Shown here: piece by piece, positions 8,377 through 16,377 of the stretch
Position numbering within the stretch: position 1 is the first letter of the stretch
How the letters are laid out: the number at the start of each line of letters is the position of its first letter
Notes under the pieces: generated by a model
Told to the model about the DNA's origin: nothing
The model's input: only the letters and a program-made list of their open reading frames with translations
The model's database searches: none
Assembly: GCF_020037125.1 (NCBI RefSeq)
Contig: NZ_JAIQDG010000017.1
Span: 62,001-126,000, forward strand
Length of the DNA stretch: 64,000 nt
Source: Myxococcus sp. RHSTA-1-4
GTDB taxonomy: Bacteria > Myxococcota > Myxococcia > Myxococcales > Myxococcaceae
Direction: 5' to 3'
Translations under genes and position numbers: made by a program

Positions 8377-10359
8377 ATGGGGAATGGGAACTGGCGGTTG
8401 AGGGTGGGGTGGGTGGTGGGCTCGGTGGGGCTGCTGCTGTCGCCGGGCTGTGGCTCCGGTGGGGACCCGGTGGGCACTCCACCCTCCGAGGACGTGGAGT
8501 TGGAGACACAGCAGTTCGAGCTGACGCCGGCCATGCTCGACACCTCGATGCCCCGGCCATGGGACGCCCCGGAGTGGCGCGACGGTGACGAGCGGCACCG
8601 CGCCGTGGCCTCCCTCGCGCGCTTCTGGGCGCTGGACCGCTTCTTCATCAACGGGGACAAGGGCGTGAAGGTGGAGCGGAAGCTGGACGTCTCCCGGCTG
8701 GCCAAGGCCGAGCCGGACGAGTGCTACAACGGCATCGGCGAGCCCCTGGGCCGTCCGCCGTGTACCGAGGGCCGGCCCAAGGTGAATGACGCCTACGTGT
8801 GGGGCCTCACGCGCGCCGGGAGCTCGCTCTGGTTCGGCACCATCGCCAACACGCACTGCCTGGTGCAGGCGAGCTACCTCGGGCTGGATTCCCCGCAGGA
8901 GACGGACTCCTGGGTGTGTGAGTTCGGCGCCAGCGCCTCGGGCACCGGGGACTTCCGCGCGCCGCACCTCTACCGCTACGACCTGGCCAGCGGCACGCTG
9001 GAGCTGAAGGACCCACCGGCCGGCAGCCCGGCGGAGATGCTGCGCCGCACCACGGTGGGCCTGCGCTCGGCGGGCAACGCGGGCGGCGTGGTGTTCCTCG
9101 CGGGGCCCTCGCTGGTGGGGGGCATCAACATGTTCGCCTATGACGCGGACACCGGCGCGCTGCTGGGGGCGAGGAACTTCCCCGCCTACGACGACATCCG
9201 GAGCTGGGTGACGGCGCGGGGCGTCCTCTACACGGGCGTGGGGCTGTCCTCCATTCCCTCCGCCACCTCACCCGGAGGGCTGGTGCTGCGGTGGGTGGGC
9301 GAGAAGTCCACCGACCCGGCCCGCCTCTTCGCCTTCGCGGTGGTGGGCGAGCTGGACAGCTCCGCCGCCAACCTCGTCGAGCACGCCGGGCGGCTGTACG
9401 TGTCCACCTGGCCCACCCTCATCACCGGCACCGGCTCTTCCGCCGGGCCGCGCTACACGGGCCTGTGGCGCAGCCCCCGCCTGGAGACGCTCGGGCTCTC
9501 GTCGCGGGACGTGCGCGACTGGAAGAAGGTCTGGGACATCCGCGACTACGAGCCGGACCCGGTGGCCGCGCTCACCACCGGTGGCGGGGCCCTGGCCTCC
9601 TTCGACGGGCGCCTCTACTGGGGCACCATGCACGTGCCCGCCCTCGCCACCCAGGTGGCGCTCGCGCTGCATCGCGCCGGTACGCTCGACCTGGACGCCA
9701 ACCGCAATGGCAGGGTGGACCCGGTGGAGCTGCTCACCACGGCGCTGGGCACGCACCGCTCCATCGCCCTCTTCCAGAGTGACGACCTGGGCACGAGCCA
9801 GCAGTTCATCCGCATCCTCTACGGAGAGAAGTACCTGCCGCGCTACTCGCCGGAGGCACGGGGCTACACGATTGCGTACGACGCCGAGCACCGGAACCGG
9901 ATGCGGCACTGGGAGCCGCGCTTCGGCTCCTCGGGCCTGGGCAACTTCTTCAATGCGTACACCTGGAGCATGGAGGTGTACCGGAAGCAGCTCTACGTGG
10001 GCACCTTCGACTGGAGCCAGCTCGCGCGCGTGGGCCTGCAAGACGTCCTTGAGGTGGACGGAGCGCCGGTGACGGCGGCGGCTTTCGGCGAGACGGAGGA
10101 CCGGCTCGCCGCCCGGCGCGCGGGGCACGACCTCTACCGGCTGCTCGCCATCGCCATTCCCCGTGAGGGCGCCGACCTGTTCCGCTTCGCCGGGCGCAGC
10201 CGCTGCGCGGAGGCGGAGTCGCTCACGGGCGTGGGCAACTTCACCAACTACGGTGTGCGGACGATGGTTACGGGCGAAGGCTCACTCTTCATCGGCACCG
10301 CCAACCCCATGAACCTCCACCCGCGTGGCGGCTGGGAGTTGCTGGAGCTGCGCCACTAG
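8377..10359 (+). CDS. Large lipoprotein of unknown function with an EF-hand-like loop
   Basis: 660 residues from the ATG at 8377 with GGAGGGG upstream. The lipobox ends in LLLSPGC. The rest is rich in beta-strand and aromatic segments (for example LWFGTIANTHC, LYWGTMHVPA, LYVGTFDW), suggesting a repeated or propeller-like fold. A 12-residue loop DANRNGRVDPVE fits the EF-hand/dockerin calcium-binding pattern. No catalytic motif is recognised. It is on the same strand as the arylsulfotransferase-like gene, 275 bases downstream, but has its own ribosome-binding site. Confidence 0.75.
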   Translation: MGNGNWRLRVGWVVGSVGLLLSPGCGSGGDPVGTPPSEDVELETQQFELTPAMLDTSMPRPWDAPEWRDGDERHRAVASLARFWALDRFFINGDKGVKVERKLDVSRLAKAEPDECYNGIGEPLGRPPCTEGRPKVNDAYVWGLTRAGSSLWFGTIANTHCLVQASYLGLDSPQETDSWVCEFGASASGTGDFRAPHLYRYDLASGTLELKDPPAGSPAEMLRRTTVGLRSAGNAGGVVFLAGPSLVGGINMFAYDADTGALLGARNFPAYDDIRSWVTARGVLYTGVGLSSIPSATSPGGLVLRWVGEKSTDPARLFAFAVVGELDSSAANLVEHAGRLYVSTWPTLITGTGSSAGPRYTGLWRSPRLETLGLSSRDVRDWKKVWDIRDYEPDPVAALTTGGGALASFDGRLYWGTMHVPALATQVALALHRAGTLDLDANRNGRVDPVELLTTALGTHRSIALFQSDDLGTSQQFIRILYGEKYLPRYSPEARGYTIAYDAEHRNRMRHWEPRFGSSGLGNFFNAYTWSMEVYRKQLYVGTFDWSQLARVGLQDVLEVDGAPVTAAAFGETEDRLAARRAGHDLYRLLAIAIPREGADLFRFAGRSRCAEAESLTGVGNFTNYGVRTMVTGEGSLFIGTANPMNLHPRGGWELLELRH

Positions 10360-10370
10360 CCGCGGCGCCA

Positions 10371-10409
10371 GCCGGCCCCCGCCGCGTACGGAAGTCCCCG
10401 GGGGCCGGC
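10371..10409 (+). terminator. Terminator-like hairpin after the 660-residue lipoprotein gene
   Basis: Perfect 10-base complementary arms at 10371-10380 and 10400-10409, extendable by one pair, start 12 bases after the stop codon. There is no clear T-run. Confidence 0.6.
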
Positions 10410-10425
10410 CGCGTGTAGCGGCGGC

Positions 10426-10677
10426 GTGGAGGCTGGGGAGGAGGACATCCTGGACTCGTCCGAGTCCATGCTCGCCTGTTCCGTCTACCGTGACTGCGCG
10501 GGAGGCACGCAGGTGAGCTGCTCGTCGGCGGATGGGGTGTGCAACTCGGGGCCGGACAGCGGGGGCTGGGTGCAGTGCGATTCGAACCCGGTTCTCCCTG
10601 ACGGCGCCGTGACGGGCGCGGCTCGGTCCCGCTCAGCCGCGCCGTGCGCTCGCCGTGGCGGCGGGCTTTTGTGCTGA
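10426..10677 (+). pseudogene. Remnant of a small secreted Cys-rich protein
   Basis: The frame encodes ACSVYRDCAGG, SCSSADGVCNSG and GGWVQCD, which resemble the mature part of small Cys-rich exported proteins in myxobacteria. There is no signal peptide, and the frame then runs on into the antisense of the lytic transglycosylase gene. I read it as a decayed gene that lost its N-terminus. It could also be a chance frame. Confidence 0.35.
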
Positions 10678-11430
10678 GTTCGCGGACGGTCTCGCCCGGG
10701 CCGTGGGCTTCGCGCCGGTCGCGGGCTTCGCTGGCGGTACGGGCTTCGCGGTAGCGACGCCCCTGGCACCCACGCGGGCCGCCGGGGGCGTGGAAGTTCT
10801 CTGCACCGTCCTCGCGGCCACGGCCACGGGCGGCGCCGGGCGCGTGTGCTCCCACGCCGCGAGCACCTTGGGCACGTAGAACTCCGTCTCCCCATTGCGA
10901 GGCACGCGGCCATTCACGGCGCCCGGGCCCGCGTTGTACGCGGCCACCGCGAGCCGCACGTCGCCAAAGCGCCGGAGCTGCTCGGCCAGGTAGCGCGCGC
11001 TCGCGTCGATGGCGGGCGCCGGGTCGAACGGGTCCTTCACGCCCAGCATGGCGGCCGTCGTCGGCATGAGCTGCCCGGGCCCCATGGCGCCCGCGGGCGA
11101 GATGCGGTGCACGCGCGTCTCCGACTCCACCTCCACCAGCGCGCGCAACAGTCCCGGAGGCAGCCGGTGCCGGCGCTCGGCTGCGTCGATGAGCGGCTCC
11201 AGGTCTGCGTGCCCCTCCAGCAGGCACGAGGGCCGGTGCTCCGCGTACGCGCGGAGTGCCCCCGCCTTGGCCTCCAGGAAGGAGAAGGACAGCGGGGAGA
11301 CGTGCGTCTCGCCCAGCCAGGACACGGCCACGTTGAGCAGCACCACGGGCACGAGCGCACACGGCAACAGCCACGCCCACCAGGGAACGTTGAACCCGCC
11401 GCCGCCAGCCTGGACCCGCTTGCGTCCCAC
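10633..11430 (-). CDS. Lytic transglycosylase (SLT domain), membrane-anchored
   Basis: 265 residues with an N-terminal membrane helix (about residues 17-36), an SLT-type domain at about residues 75-195, and a C-terminal Ala/Pro/Lys-rich tail. Family hallmarks are the catalytic Glu in LVEVESETRVHRIS, then PAGAMGPGQLMPTTA, and AVAAYNAGPGAV. These enzymes cleave peptidoglycan to 1,6-anhydro products in the periplasm. The basic tail probably contacts the wall or other polyanions. It lies just downstream of a TetR gene on the same strand, with nine bases between. Confidence 0.9.
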   Translation of the reverse strand: MGRKRVQAGGGGFNVPWWAWLLPCALVPVVLLNVAVSWLGETHVSPLSFSFLEAKAGALRAYAEHRPSCLLEGHADLEPLIDAAERRHRLPPGLLRALVEVESETRVHRISPAGAMGPGQLMPTTAAMLGVKDPFDPAPAIDASARYLAEQLRRFGDVRLAVAAYNAGPGAVNGRVPRNGETEFYVPKVLAAWEHTRPAPPVAVAARTVQRTSTPPAARVGARGVATAKPVPPAKPATGAKPTARARPSANSAQKPAATASARRG

Positions 11431-11439
11431 GCCCCACCC

Positions 11440-12183
11440 TTAAGGGCGCTTGGGGCCTCCGTCCAGCTTCCGGCGTCTGGGCCTGCTGCCCTCCGGTGGA
11501 AGCCGCAGCCCGTCCAGCACCAGCGTGGTGAGCGCGTCCGGCAGCTCCAGCGGGTTGCCGATGGCCTCCTCGCTCAGCACCGCCAGGAGCAGCCGCTCCA
11601 CGGCGCCCACCACCGCGAGCCCGCTCACCGCCGGGCGGATGGGCCGCAGCAGCCCGTGGGTGTGCGCCTTCTCCGTGATTTCCACCGCGTGACGCGCCAC
11701 CAGCCGGGACAGCTCCACCACCTGGGTGCGGGCCCCCGCCGCCGGCCCCCGGCTCTCCTGGAGGTACAGCCGCACCACGCCCGGGTACTGCAAGAGGGCG
11801 CTGGCGATGACGGCCGCCACCGCCCGGTACGCGTCGAACATGGCCTCCACGTCACGCGCCTCCACGAGGGCCTGGCCGCACGCCTCCATTCCCGCGAGCA
11901 GCTCCCGGCGCACCGGCTCCAGCAGCGCGTCCACCAGCGCCGCCTTGTCGTCGAAGTACCGGTAGAACGTCCCCTTGGCCACGCCGGCCGCCTGGGTGAT
12001 GTCGTCGATGGTGACGGTGTCCAGGCCCCGCTCCAGGAAGAGCCGCAGCGCCGCGTCCTCCAGCTCCTTCAGCCGCTCCCGCCGCTGGGCCTCCCGCCGC
12101 CCGCCCGGACGCCCGGGTCTGCTCCCCGCCGCCCCTGGAGGGGTGTCCGCTCCCGCGCTCCGCGTGCCGTCCCTGGTCGCCAT
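11440..12183 (-). CDS. TetR/AcrR-family transcriptional regulator
   Basis: 247 residues from the ATG at 12183 (GGAGA upstream); a further ATG at 12234 would put the start inside the operator. After a Gly/Arg-rich N-terminal extension comes a clear TetR helix-turn-helix at about residues 65-95 (TIDDITQAAGVAKGTFYRYFDDKAAL). The C-terminal part is the ligand-binding helical domain. It is divergent from the sterol-desaturase-like gene, and the space between carries an inverted repeat overlapping its own promoter, so autoregulation and control of the desaturase are likely. Confidence 0.9.
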   Translation of the reverse strand: MATRDGTRSAGADTPPGAAGSRPGRPGGRREAQRRERLKELEDAALRLFLERGLDTVTIDDITQAAGVAKGTFYRYFDDKAALVDALLEPVRRELLAGMEACGQALVEARDVEAMFDAYRAVAAVIASALLQYPGVVRLYLQESRGPAAGARTQVVELSRLVARHAVEITEKAHTHGLLRPIRPAVSGLAVVGAVERLLLAVLSEEAIGNPLELPDALTTLVLDGLRLPPEGSRPRRRKLDGGPKRP

Positions 12184-12204
12184 TGGCGTTCTCCAGCTTC
12201 TTGC

Positions 12205-12235
12205 GTTATACAAAAAGAGTGACCAAATAGTCATT
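12205..12235 (-). promoter_or_regulatory. TetR operator and tetR promoter
   Basis: Inverted repeat with arms AGTGAC (12218-12223) and GTCATT (12230-12235) around six bases. On the minus strand ATGACT (12229-12234) and TATAAC (12205-12210) are 18 bases apart and fit -35 and -10 elements, so the operator covers the -35 and spacer. This is one of the few AT-rich patches in the region. Confidence 0.65.
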
Positions 12236-12278
12236 ATTCACAGCGTGGCGCCGGCCGGGCGCCCGCCGGAGAGCAACG

Positions 12279-12827
12279 ATGATCGGCATTCCTTTGGGCT
12301 GGGCGTACTCCAATTTCGGGGAATGGGTGCTGCACCGGTACGTGCTGCACGGCCTGGGGAAGCACCGGCGGAGCTTCTGGAGCTTCCACTGGCACGAGCA
12401 CCACCAGAAGTCGCGGCGCCACGACATGGTGGACGACCAGTACATGCGCTCGCTGTGGACGTGGTCGGCCAAGACGAAGGAATTGCTGTCGCTGGCGGTG
12501 GTGGCGGCGATGCACGCGCCGCTGTTCCCCGTGGCGCCCTTCTTCGTGGGCACGGTGTGGGCCTGCACGGTGAACTACTACCGGGTCCACCGGCGCGCGC
12601 ACCTGGACCCGGCGTGGGCGCGGGAGCACCTGCCCTGGCACTACGACCACCACATGGGGAAGGACCAGAACGCGAACTGGTGCGTGACGCACCCCTTCTT
12701 CGACATCCTCCTGGGCACGCGGCGGGAGTTCCTGGGCGTGCAGCCGCCCGCGCCCCTGGAGGCCATGCCCCTCCCCACGGCCCCGGCCGTGGCCGGGGCG
12801 GAGGTGGCTCCGAAGAGCGTGGCCTGA
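12279..12827 (+). CDS. Sterol desaturase/fatty acid hydroxylase-family membrane enzyme
   Basis: 182 residues with the His clusters of the di-iron fatty acid hydroxylase family: HRYVLHG near residue 19, HWHEHHQ near 39, YRVHRRAH and HYDHH near 125. These ligands bind a di-iron centre at the membrane surface. A hydrophobic pair of helices lies between the second and third clusters. It likely hydroxylates or desaturates a lipid or carotenoid. It is short for the family, so the N-terminal helices may be reduced. The divergent TetR gene and its operator suggest ligand-controlled expression. Confidence 0.85.
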   Translation: MIGIPLGWAYSNFGEWVLHRYVLHGLGKHRRSFWSFHWHEHHQKSRRHDMVDDQYMRSLWTWSAKTKELLSLAVVAAMHAPLFPVAPFFVGTVWACTVNYYRVHRRAHLDPAWAREHLPWHYDHHMGKDQNANWCVTHPFFDILLGTRREFLGVQPPAPLEAMPLPTAPAVAGAEVAPKSVA

Positions 12828-12836
12828 GCGGCGGTC

Positions 12837-13373
12837 TCAGCGCGTGCGCCGGCTCGCGGCCTTCTTCGCGGGGGCCTTGCGGGCGGGGCGCTTGCCGGCG
12901 GACTTCGCCTTGCGCGCGGCCGGACGGGCGGCCTTCTTCGGGGCGGCCTTGCGGGGGGCGGCCTTGCGCGCGGGCGTGGGGGCGGCCGGGCGGGTGAGGA
13001 CGGCCTCCAGGGCGCGCAGCGCGTCCGTGGTGGTGAAGATGCCCAGCACGTGCGAGCCCTGGAGGACGACGGCCGAGCCGTACTTGTGGCGGCCCATCTC
13101 CCGCGCCACCTCGGCCAGGGGCGTGCCGGCCTCCACGGTGTAGCAGTCCTGGGACATGGCCTCCTCGACGATGACCTCCTTCGGGTCCACGTCCTTCAGC
13201 GTCTCGATGAGGTGCAAGTCCCTCTGGGAGACGAGCCCCGCCAGGCGCCCGCCCTCCAGCACCGGCAGGTGGCGGATGCCGTGTTCATTCATCACCCGGT
13301 GTGCCTCCACCAGCGGGCTCTTCAGCCCGATGGTGTGGACGGAACGGGTCATGAAGCTCTCGATGGTGTCCAT
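12837..13373 (-). CDS. CBS-domain protein with histone H1-like C-terminal tail
   Basis: 178 residues from the ATG at 13373, with AGGAGG upstream. Two CBS motifs fill residues 1-125 (MTRSVHTIGLKSPL and AMSQDCYTVEAGTPL, each ending in a GLVSQRD- or GIFTTTD-like segment). CBS pairs bind adenosine ligands and usually regulate another domain. Here they are followed by about 50 residues of Lys/Ala/Pro/Arg repeats (KAAPRKAAPKKAARPAARK), like the DNA-binding tail of histone H1. An inferred role is a nucleoid-associated or RNA-binding regulator responding to nucleotide levels. The protein is cytosolic. Confidence 0.85.
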   Translation of the reverse strand: MDTIESFMTRSVHTIGLKSPLVEAHRVMNEHGIRHLPVLEGGRLAGLVSQRDLHLIETLKDVDPKEVIVEEAMSQDCYTVEAGTPLAEVAREMGRHKYGSAVVLQGSHVLGIFTTTDALRALEAVLTRPAAPTPARKAAPRKAAPKKAARPAARKAKSAGKRPARKAPAKKAASRRTR

Positions 13374-13417
13374 GTGTCCTCCTGGCCCTCTGATGGGCTC
13401 CAGGGGTGGACATAGCA

Positions 13418-13458
13418 AGGCCCCGGCCAGTCCCGGATGGGGACTCGTGCCGGGGCCT
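13418..13458 (-). terminator. Nested hairpin terminator downstream of the 13.5-14.7 kb operon
   Basis: Outer 10-base arms (13418-13427 and 13449-13458) enclose inner 6-base arms (13429-13434 and 13440-13445). It lies beyond the stop of the lipoprotein gene (13535) and before the CBS gene on the same strand. Confidence 0.65.
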
Positions 13459-13534
13459 GCTCGCGGAGTGTGCTCCTGGACACGCAGCCGCTGCGTGCCG
13501 GGGAGGCGAGGGCGCAACGGCTGCGCCCCGGGTG

Positions 13535-14080
13535 TCAGAACACCAGGTCGAAGTAGCTGGCCTTGGCGCGGATGCCGGCGCACGTCCGCAGGGTGGCCCG
13601 CCACTCCTGCGTGGGCAGCGAGCCCCGGGCCTCGAAGACGAAGTCCAGCTCCTCCTGGCGGGCCAGGTCGAGCAGGTCCACGGCGCCGCTGCCGCTGAGG
13701 CGGAGCGTCTGCGTGGCGGCGGCGCTGGTGCGGCGGTACTCGCCGATGAGGAGGGTGTCCTCGGTGCCGGGCCGGCGCACGGACACGCTGGCGCGCTCGA
13801 TGCCGCTCAGGTCCGTGTTGGCCGTGACTTCGAAGACCTTGAGCCGCAGCTCGGTCTCCACGTCGGCCTCCTCGGGAATCGGGTCGGAGAAGTCACCCAG
13901 CGGGAAGGTGAGGGTCTGCTGGACGCTCGTGGTGCCGGGGAAGGCGGCGGGGAAGGCCACGTCGGGCTCCGCCTTGCAGATTTCCTCGGCCTCGGCCTCG
14001 ATGAAGAAGAGCGAGTCGCAGCCGGTGGCGAGCAGCGCGGTGGCGGAGAGCAGCAGGGCGCGGAAGGAGGTCGTTCGCAT
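13535..14080 (-). CDS. Lipoprotein of unknown function
   Basis: 181 residues with a clean signal peptide and lipobox (LLATGC, Cys21). The mature part has two or three Cys and strand-rich stretches (LRLKVFEVTANTDLSGIERASVSVRR), resembling a small beta-sandwich. No motif identifies a function. It is 17 bases downstream of the outer-membrane-like gene at 14098 on the same strand, so the two are probably co-transcribed and may act together in the outer membrane. Confidence 0.75.
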   Translation of the reverse strand: MRTTSFRALLLSATALLATGCDSLFFIEAEAEEICKAEPDVAFPAAFPGTTSVQQTLTFPLGDFSDPIPEEADVETELRLKVFEVTANTDLSGIERASVSVRRPGTEDTLLIGEYRRTSAAATQTLRLSGSGAVDLLDLARQEELDFVFEARGSLPTQEWRATLRTCAGIRAKASYFDLVF

Positions 14081-14097
14081 GGTCGTCGTGCTCCTGC

Positions 14098-14733
14098 TCA
14101 GAAGAGGTAAAGGAGGAACCCCACCTTCACGGAGGGGACGGTGGCGCGCACGGCGAGGTTCCGGGCGGTGACGTCCGGGTCGTCCGTGGCGTCCTGGAGG
14201 AGGGCGCTCGCGTCATCCACGTTGAGCGCCACGTAGCTGAGCCCCAGGTGGAGGAAGAAGTTGAAGCGGCTGGCCGAGCCGACCTCGAGGCCGATGCTGC
14301 CGCTGACGTAGTCGTAGGTGACGTCCTTGATGGCGGCGGACGTGCGGCTCGGGGTGGCGCCGAGCCAGTCGACGACCTCGTTGTAGTCAGAGCCGAAGTA
14401 GTGCCCCGCCTCGGCGTTGAGGGAGGGGGCGATGAAGGTCTGGAAGGGGAGGATGCTGACGCCGCCGCGCAGGCCGAAGCTGAGGCTGTTGGTGGTGGGG
14501 CCCGCCTGGAGCCGCAGCCAGGGCAGCGGCCGCAGCACCGCGGACAGGCCCACGCCGTGCGGAGCGCCAGCGTCCAGCAGGAGTCCGAAGCGGCGGAGCT
14601 GGGGCTCCGCGCCGTCCTGCGCGTACGCGGGCACCGAGGCCGCGAGCGCCAGGAGGCAGGTCAGCAGCGTGCCATGCCGTCGTAGGAAGAGTGCCGTGCG
14701 TCGTCTCATCGGGGATGTCGTCGCCATCGTCAT
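14098..14733 (-). CDS. Putative outer-membrane beta-barrel protein
   Basis: 211 residues with a signal peptide ending near PAYAQ. The mature part alternates polar and hydrophobic residues and ends in VGFLLYLF, a terminal Phe typical of outer-membrane barrels. Other barrel-like stretches are LRGGVSILPFQTF and FNFFLHLGLSYVALNV. The start at 14733 is uncertain; ATGs at 14727 and 14709 are possible. It is first in a two-gene operon with the lipoprotein at 13535. The function is unknown. Confidence 0.65.
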   Translation of the reverse strand: MTMATTSPMRRRTALFLRRHGTLLTCLLALAASVPAYAQDGAEPQLRRFGLLLDAGAPHGVGLSAVLRPLPWLRLQAGPTTNSLSFGLRGGVSILPFQTFIAPSLNAEAGHYFGSDYNEVVDWLGATPSRTSAAIKDVTYDYVSGSIGLEVGSASRFNFFLHLGLSYVALNVDDASALLQDATDDPDVTARNLAVRATVPSVKVGFLLYLF

Positions 14734-15009
14734 GGGAAGTTCCAGCGTGATTCTCCGGCCCGGGGGGCATCATCCGCGTGCTCGGGAGGAAAAGAGAAGC
14801 CACGTCGTGTAGTGGGGCCAACCCCGCGAAATCATGAGGTCCCGTATCGAGTAGGGGACATTTCCGGGGCCCTGGTCGCGGGACTCGAACTCGTCAGGAG
14901 CGCGCCCGTTTGGTACGAGGGGGCGTGACTCTGGTGGGCAGGCGGGGAGGCGTACGCTGCTCCTACGTCCCGCACCAGCGAACGAGAATTCCAGGGACGG
15001 AATCCCTTC

Positions 15010-16359
15010 ATGAGCCAGGACTCGCTGCCGTTTCTCCGCAGTTTCTTCCGCGCGGTCACCGACCAGCCCATCGAGTTCGATGAGAAGGACTCGTCCAGGT
15101 ACGTGCCCATCTACGAGGAGCCTCCCTTTTCCGTGCACGACCCGGTCAAGCTCCTGGCGCGCTCCATCGAGTTCTCTCTCGGCAGAAGCGTGCAGCTCTT
15201 CTCCGGTTTCCGTGGGAGCGGCAAGAGCACGGAACTCTACCGCCTACGTCAACATCTGACCGAGCGCGGCTACAAGGTGGTTCTTTGCGACATCGAGGAC
15301 TATCTGAATCCGTCGCAAAGCATTGATGTCAGTGACTTCCTCATGGCGCTCGCTGGAGCCTTCGGTGAGAAGCTCAAGGAGGCGGGGTTCTTGAAGGGCG
15401 ACCCCTCGCACGAAGGTTACTGGACGAGAGCCGTCAACTTCCTCAGTCGCACCGACGTCAATTTCTCGGAGCTGTCCGCCGGCATGTCTGGCGGAGGTGC
15501 TTCGGTCGGCTTGAAAGCCCAGCTCAAGAGTGACCCTTCCTTCCGCCAGAAGCTCCAGAAACACATGGCCGGACATCTTGGGGCTCTCGTCGGTGACGTG
15601 CGGCAATACATCGCGGAGTGTATCAGCCAGGTCAGGACTCAATGGGGGGCCGATACGGAAGTCGTCCTGTTGCTGGACTCCATGGAGCACATCCGTGGCA
15701 CCTCGACCAATGCGGCTCAGGTCCAGGACTCGGTGGTGAACCTCTTCGTGGCCCATGCCGACAAGCTCCACTTCGATGACTTGCACGTCGTCTACACCAT
15801 TCCACCATATCTGAAGGTACTGTATGCCAACCTCGGGACGCTCTACGCCCCTGGTGGCGTTCACGTGCTTCCAACCCTGAAGGTCTGCGACCGTGAGGGC
15901 AATGCCTATCAGGCGGGTATCGACTTTCTTGAACGTGTCATCTCCAATCGCGGCGACTGGCGTCGTTTGCTGGGACCCGACCGGGCGGCGCTTGATGAAC
16001 TGGGCCGACTCTCCGGCGGGCACCTGAGAGACTACCTGCGGCTGTTCGCCGAGATCATCCGCAGAGCTGACACGCTGCCGGTTCCGGTCAGCACCATCGA
16101 GTCAGCAGTGGCCCAGGTCCGCTCCGAGTTTCTCCCCATTTCCGACAGTGACGCGGAGTGGCTCAACCTGATCGCCACCACCCATGACACGGCCCTGCGC
16201 GACCACTCGAAGCTGCATGACCTTGCCCGCTTCCTGGATACCCACCTGGCGCTCTGCTACCGCAATGGCATGGAGTGGTACGACGTGCACCCGCTTGTCC
16301 GCGAGGTCGTGAAGAAGCAAGCCTCCGAGGTCGCGGCGCGCGCGGCGCAGAAGAAGTAG
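15010..16359 (+). CDS. P-loop ATPase of AAA/STAND type, partner of the TPR protein
   Basis: 449 residues, cytosolic, with Walker A GFRGSGKST at residues 66-74 and a Walker B-like VVLLLDSMEHI ending at Asp223. The second acidic residue usual in AAA proteins is absent. A following YTIPPYLKVLY segment and a helical C-terminal part (a possible winged helix) fit NTPases used in signalling or conflict systems. The gene is 18 bases upstream of the TPR gene, so one transcript is likely. Codon use is less GC-rich than in surrounding genes, suggesting transfer. The exact family is not recognised. Confidence 0.75.
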   Translation: MSQDSLPFLRSFFRAVTDQPIEFDEKDSSRYVPIYEEPPFSVHDPVKLLARSIEFSLGRSVQLFSGFRGSGKSTELYRLRQHLTERGYKVVLCDIEDYLNPSQSIDVSDFLMALAGAFGEKLKEAGFLKGDPSHEGYWTRAVNFLSRTDVNFSELSAGMSGGGASVGLKAQLKSDPSFRQKLQKHMAGHLGALVGDVRQYIAECISQVRTQWGADTEVVLLLDSMEHIRGTSTNAAQVQDSVVNLFVAHADKLHFDDLHVVYTIPPYLKVLYANLGTLYAPGGVHVLPTLKVCDREGNAYQAGIDFLERVISNRGDWRRLLGPDRAALDELGRLSGGHLRDYLRLFAEIIRRADTLPVPVSTIESAVAQVRSEFLPISDSDAEWLNLIATTHDTALRDHSKLHDLARFLDTHLALCYRNGMEWYDVHPLVREVVKKQASEVAARAAQKK

Positions 16360-16377
16360 CCAGGAAAGGTGAGCGGC

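Noticed and set aside
10560-10610. tRNA-like GATTCGAACC segment
   Set aside because: The flanking bases cannot form the T-arm stem or an acceptor stem, so no tRNA is called.
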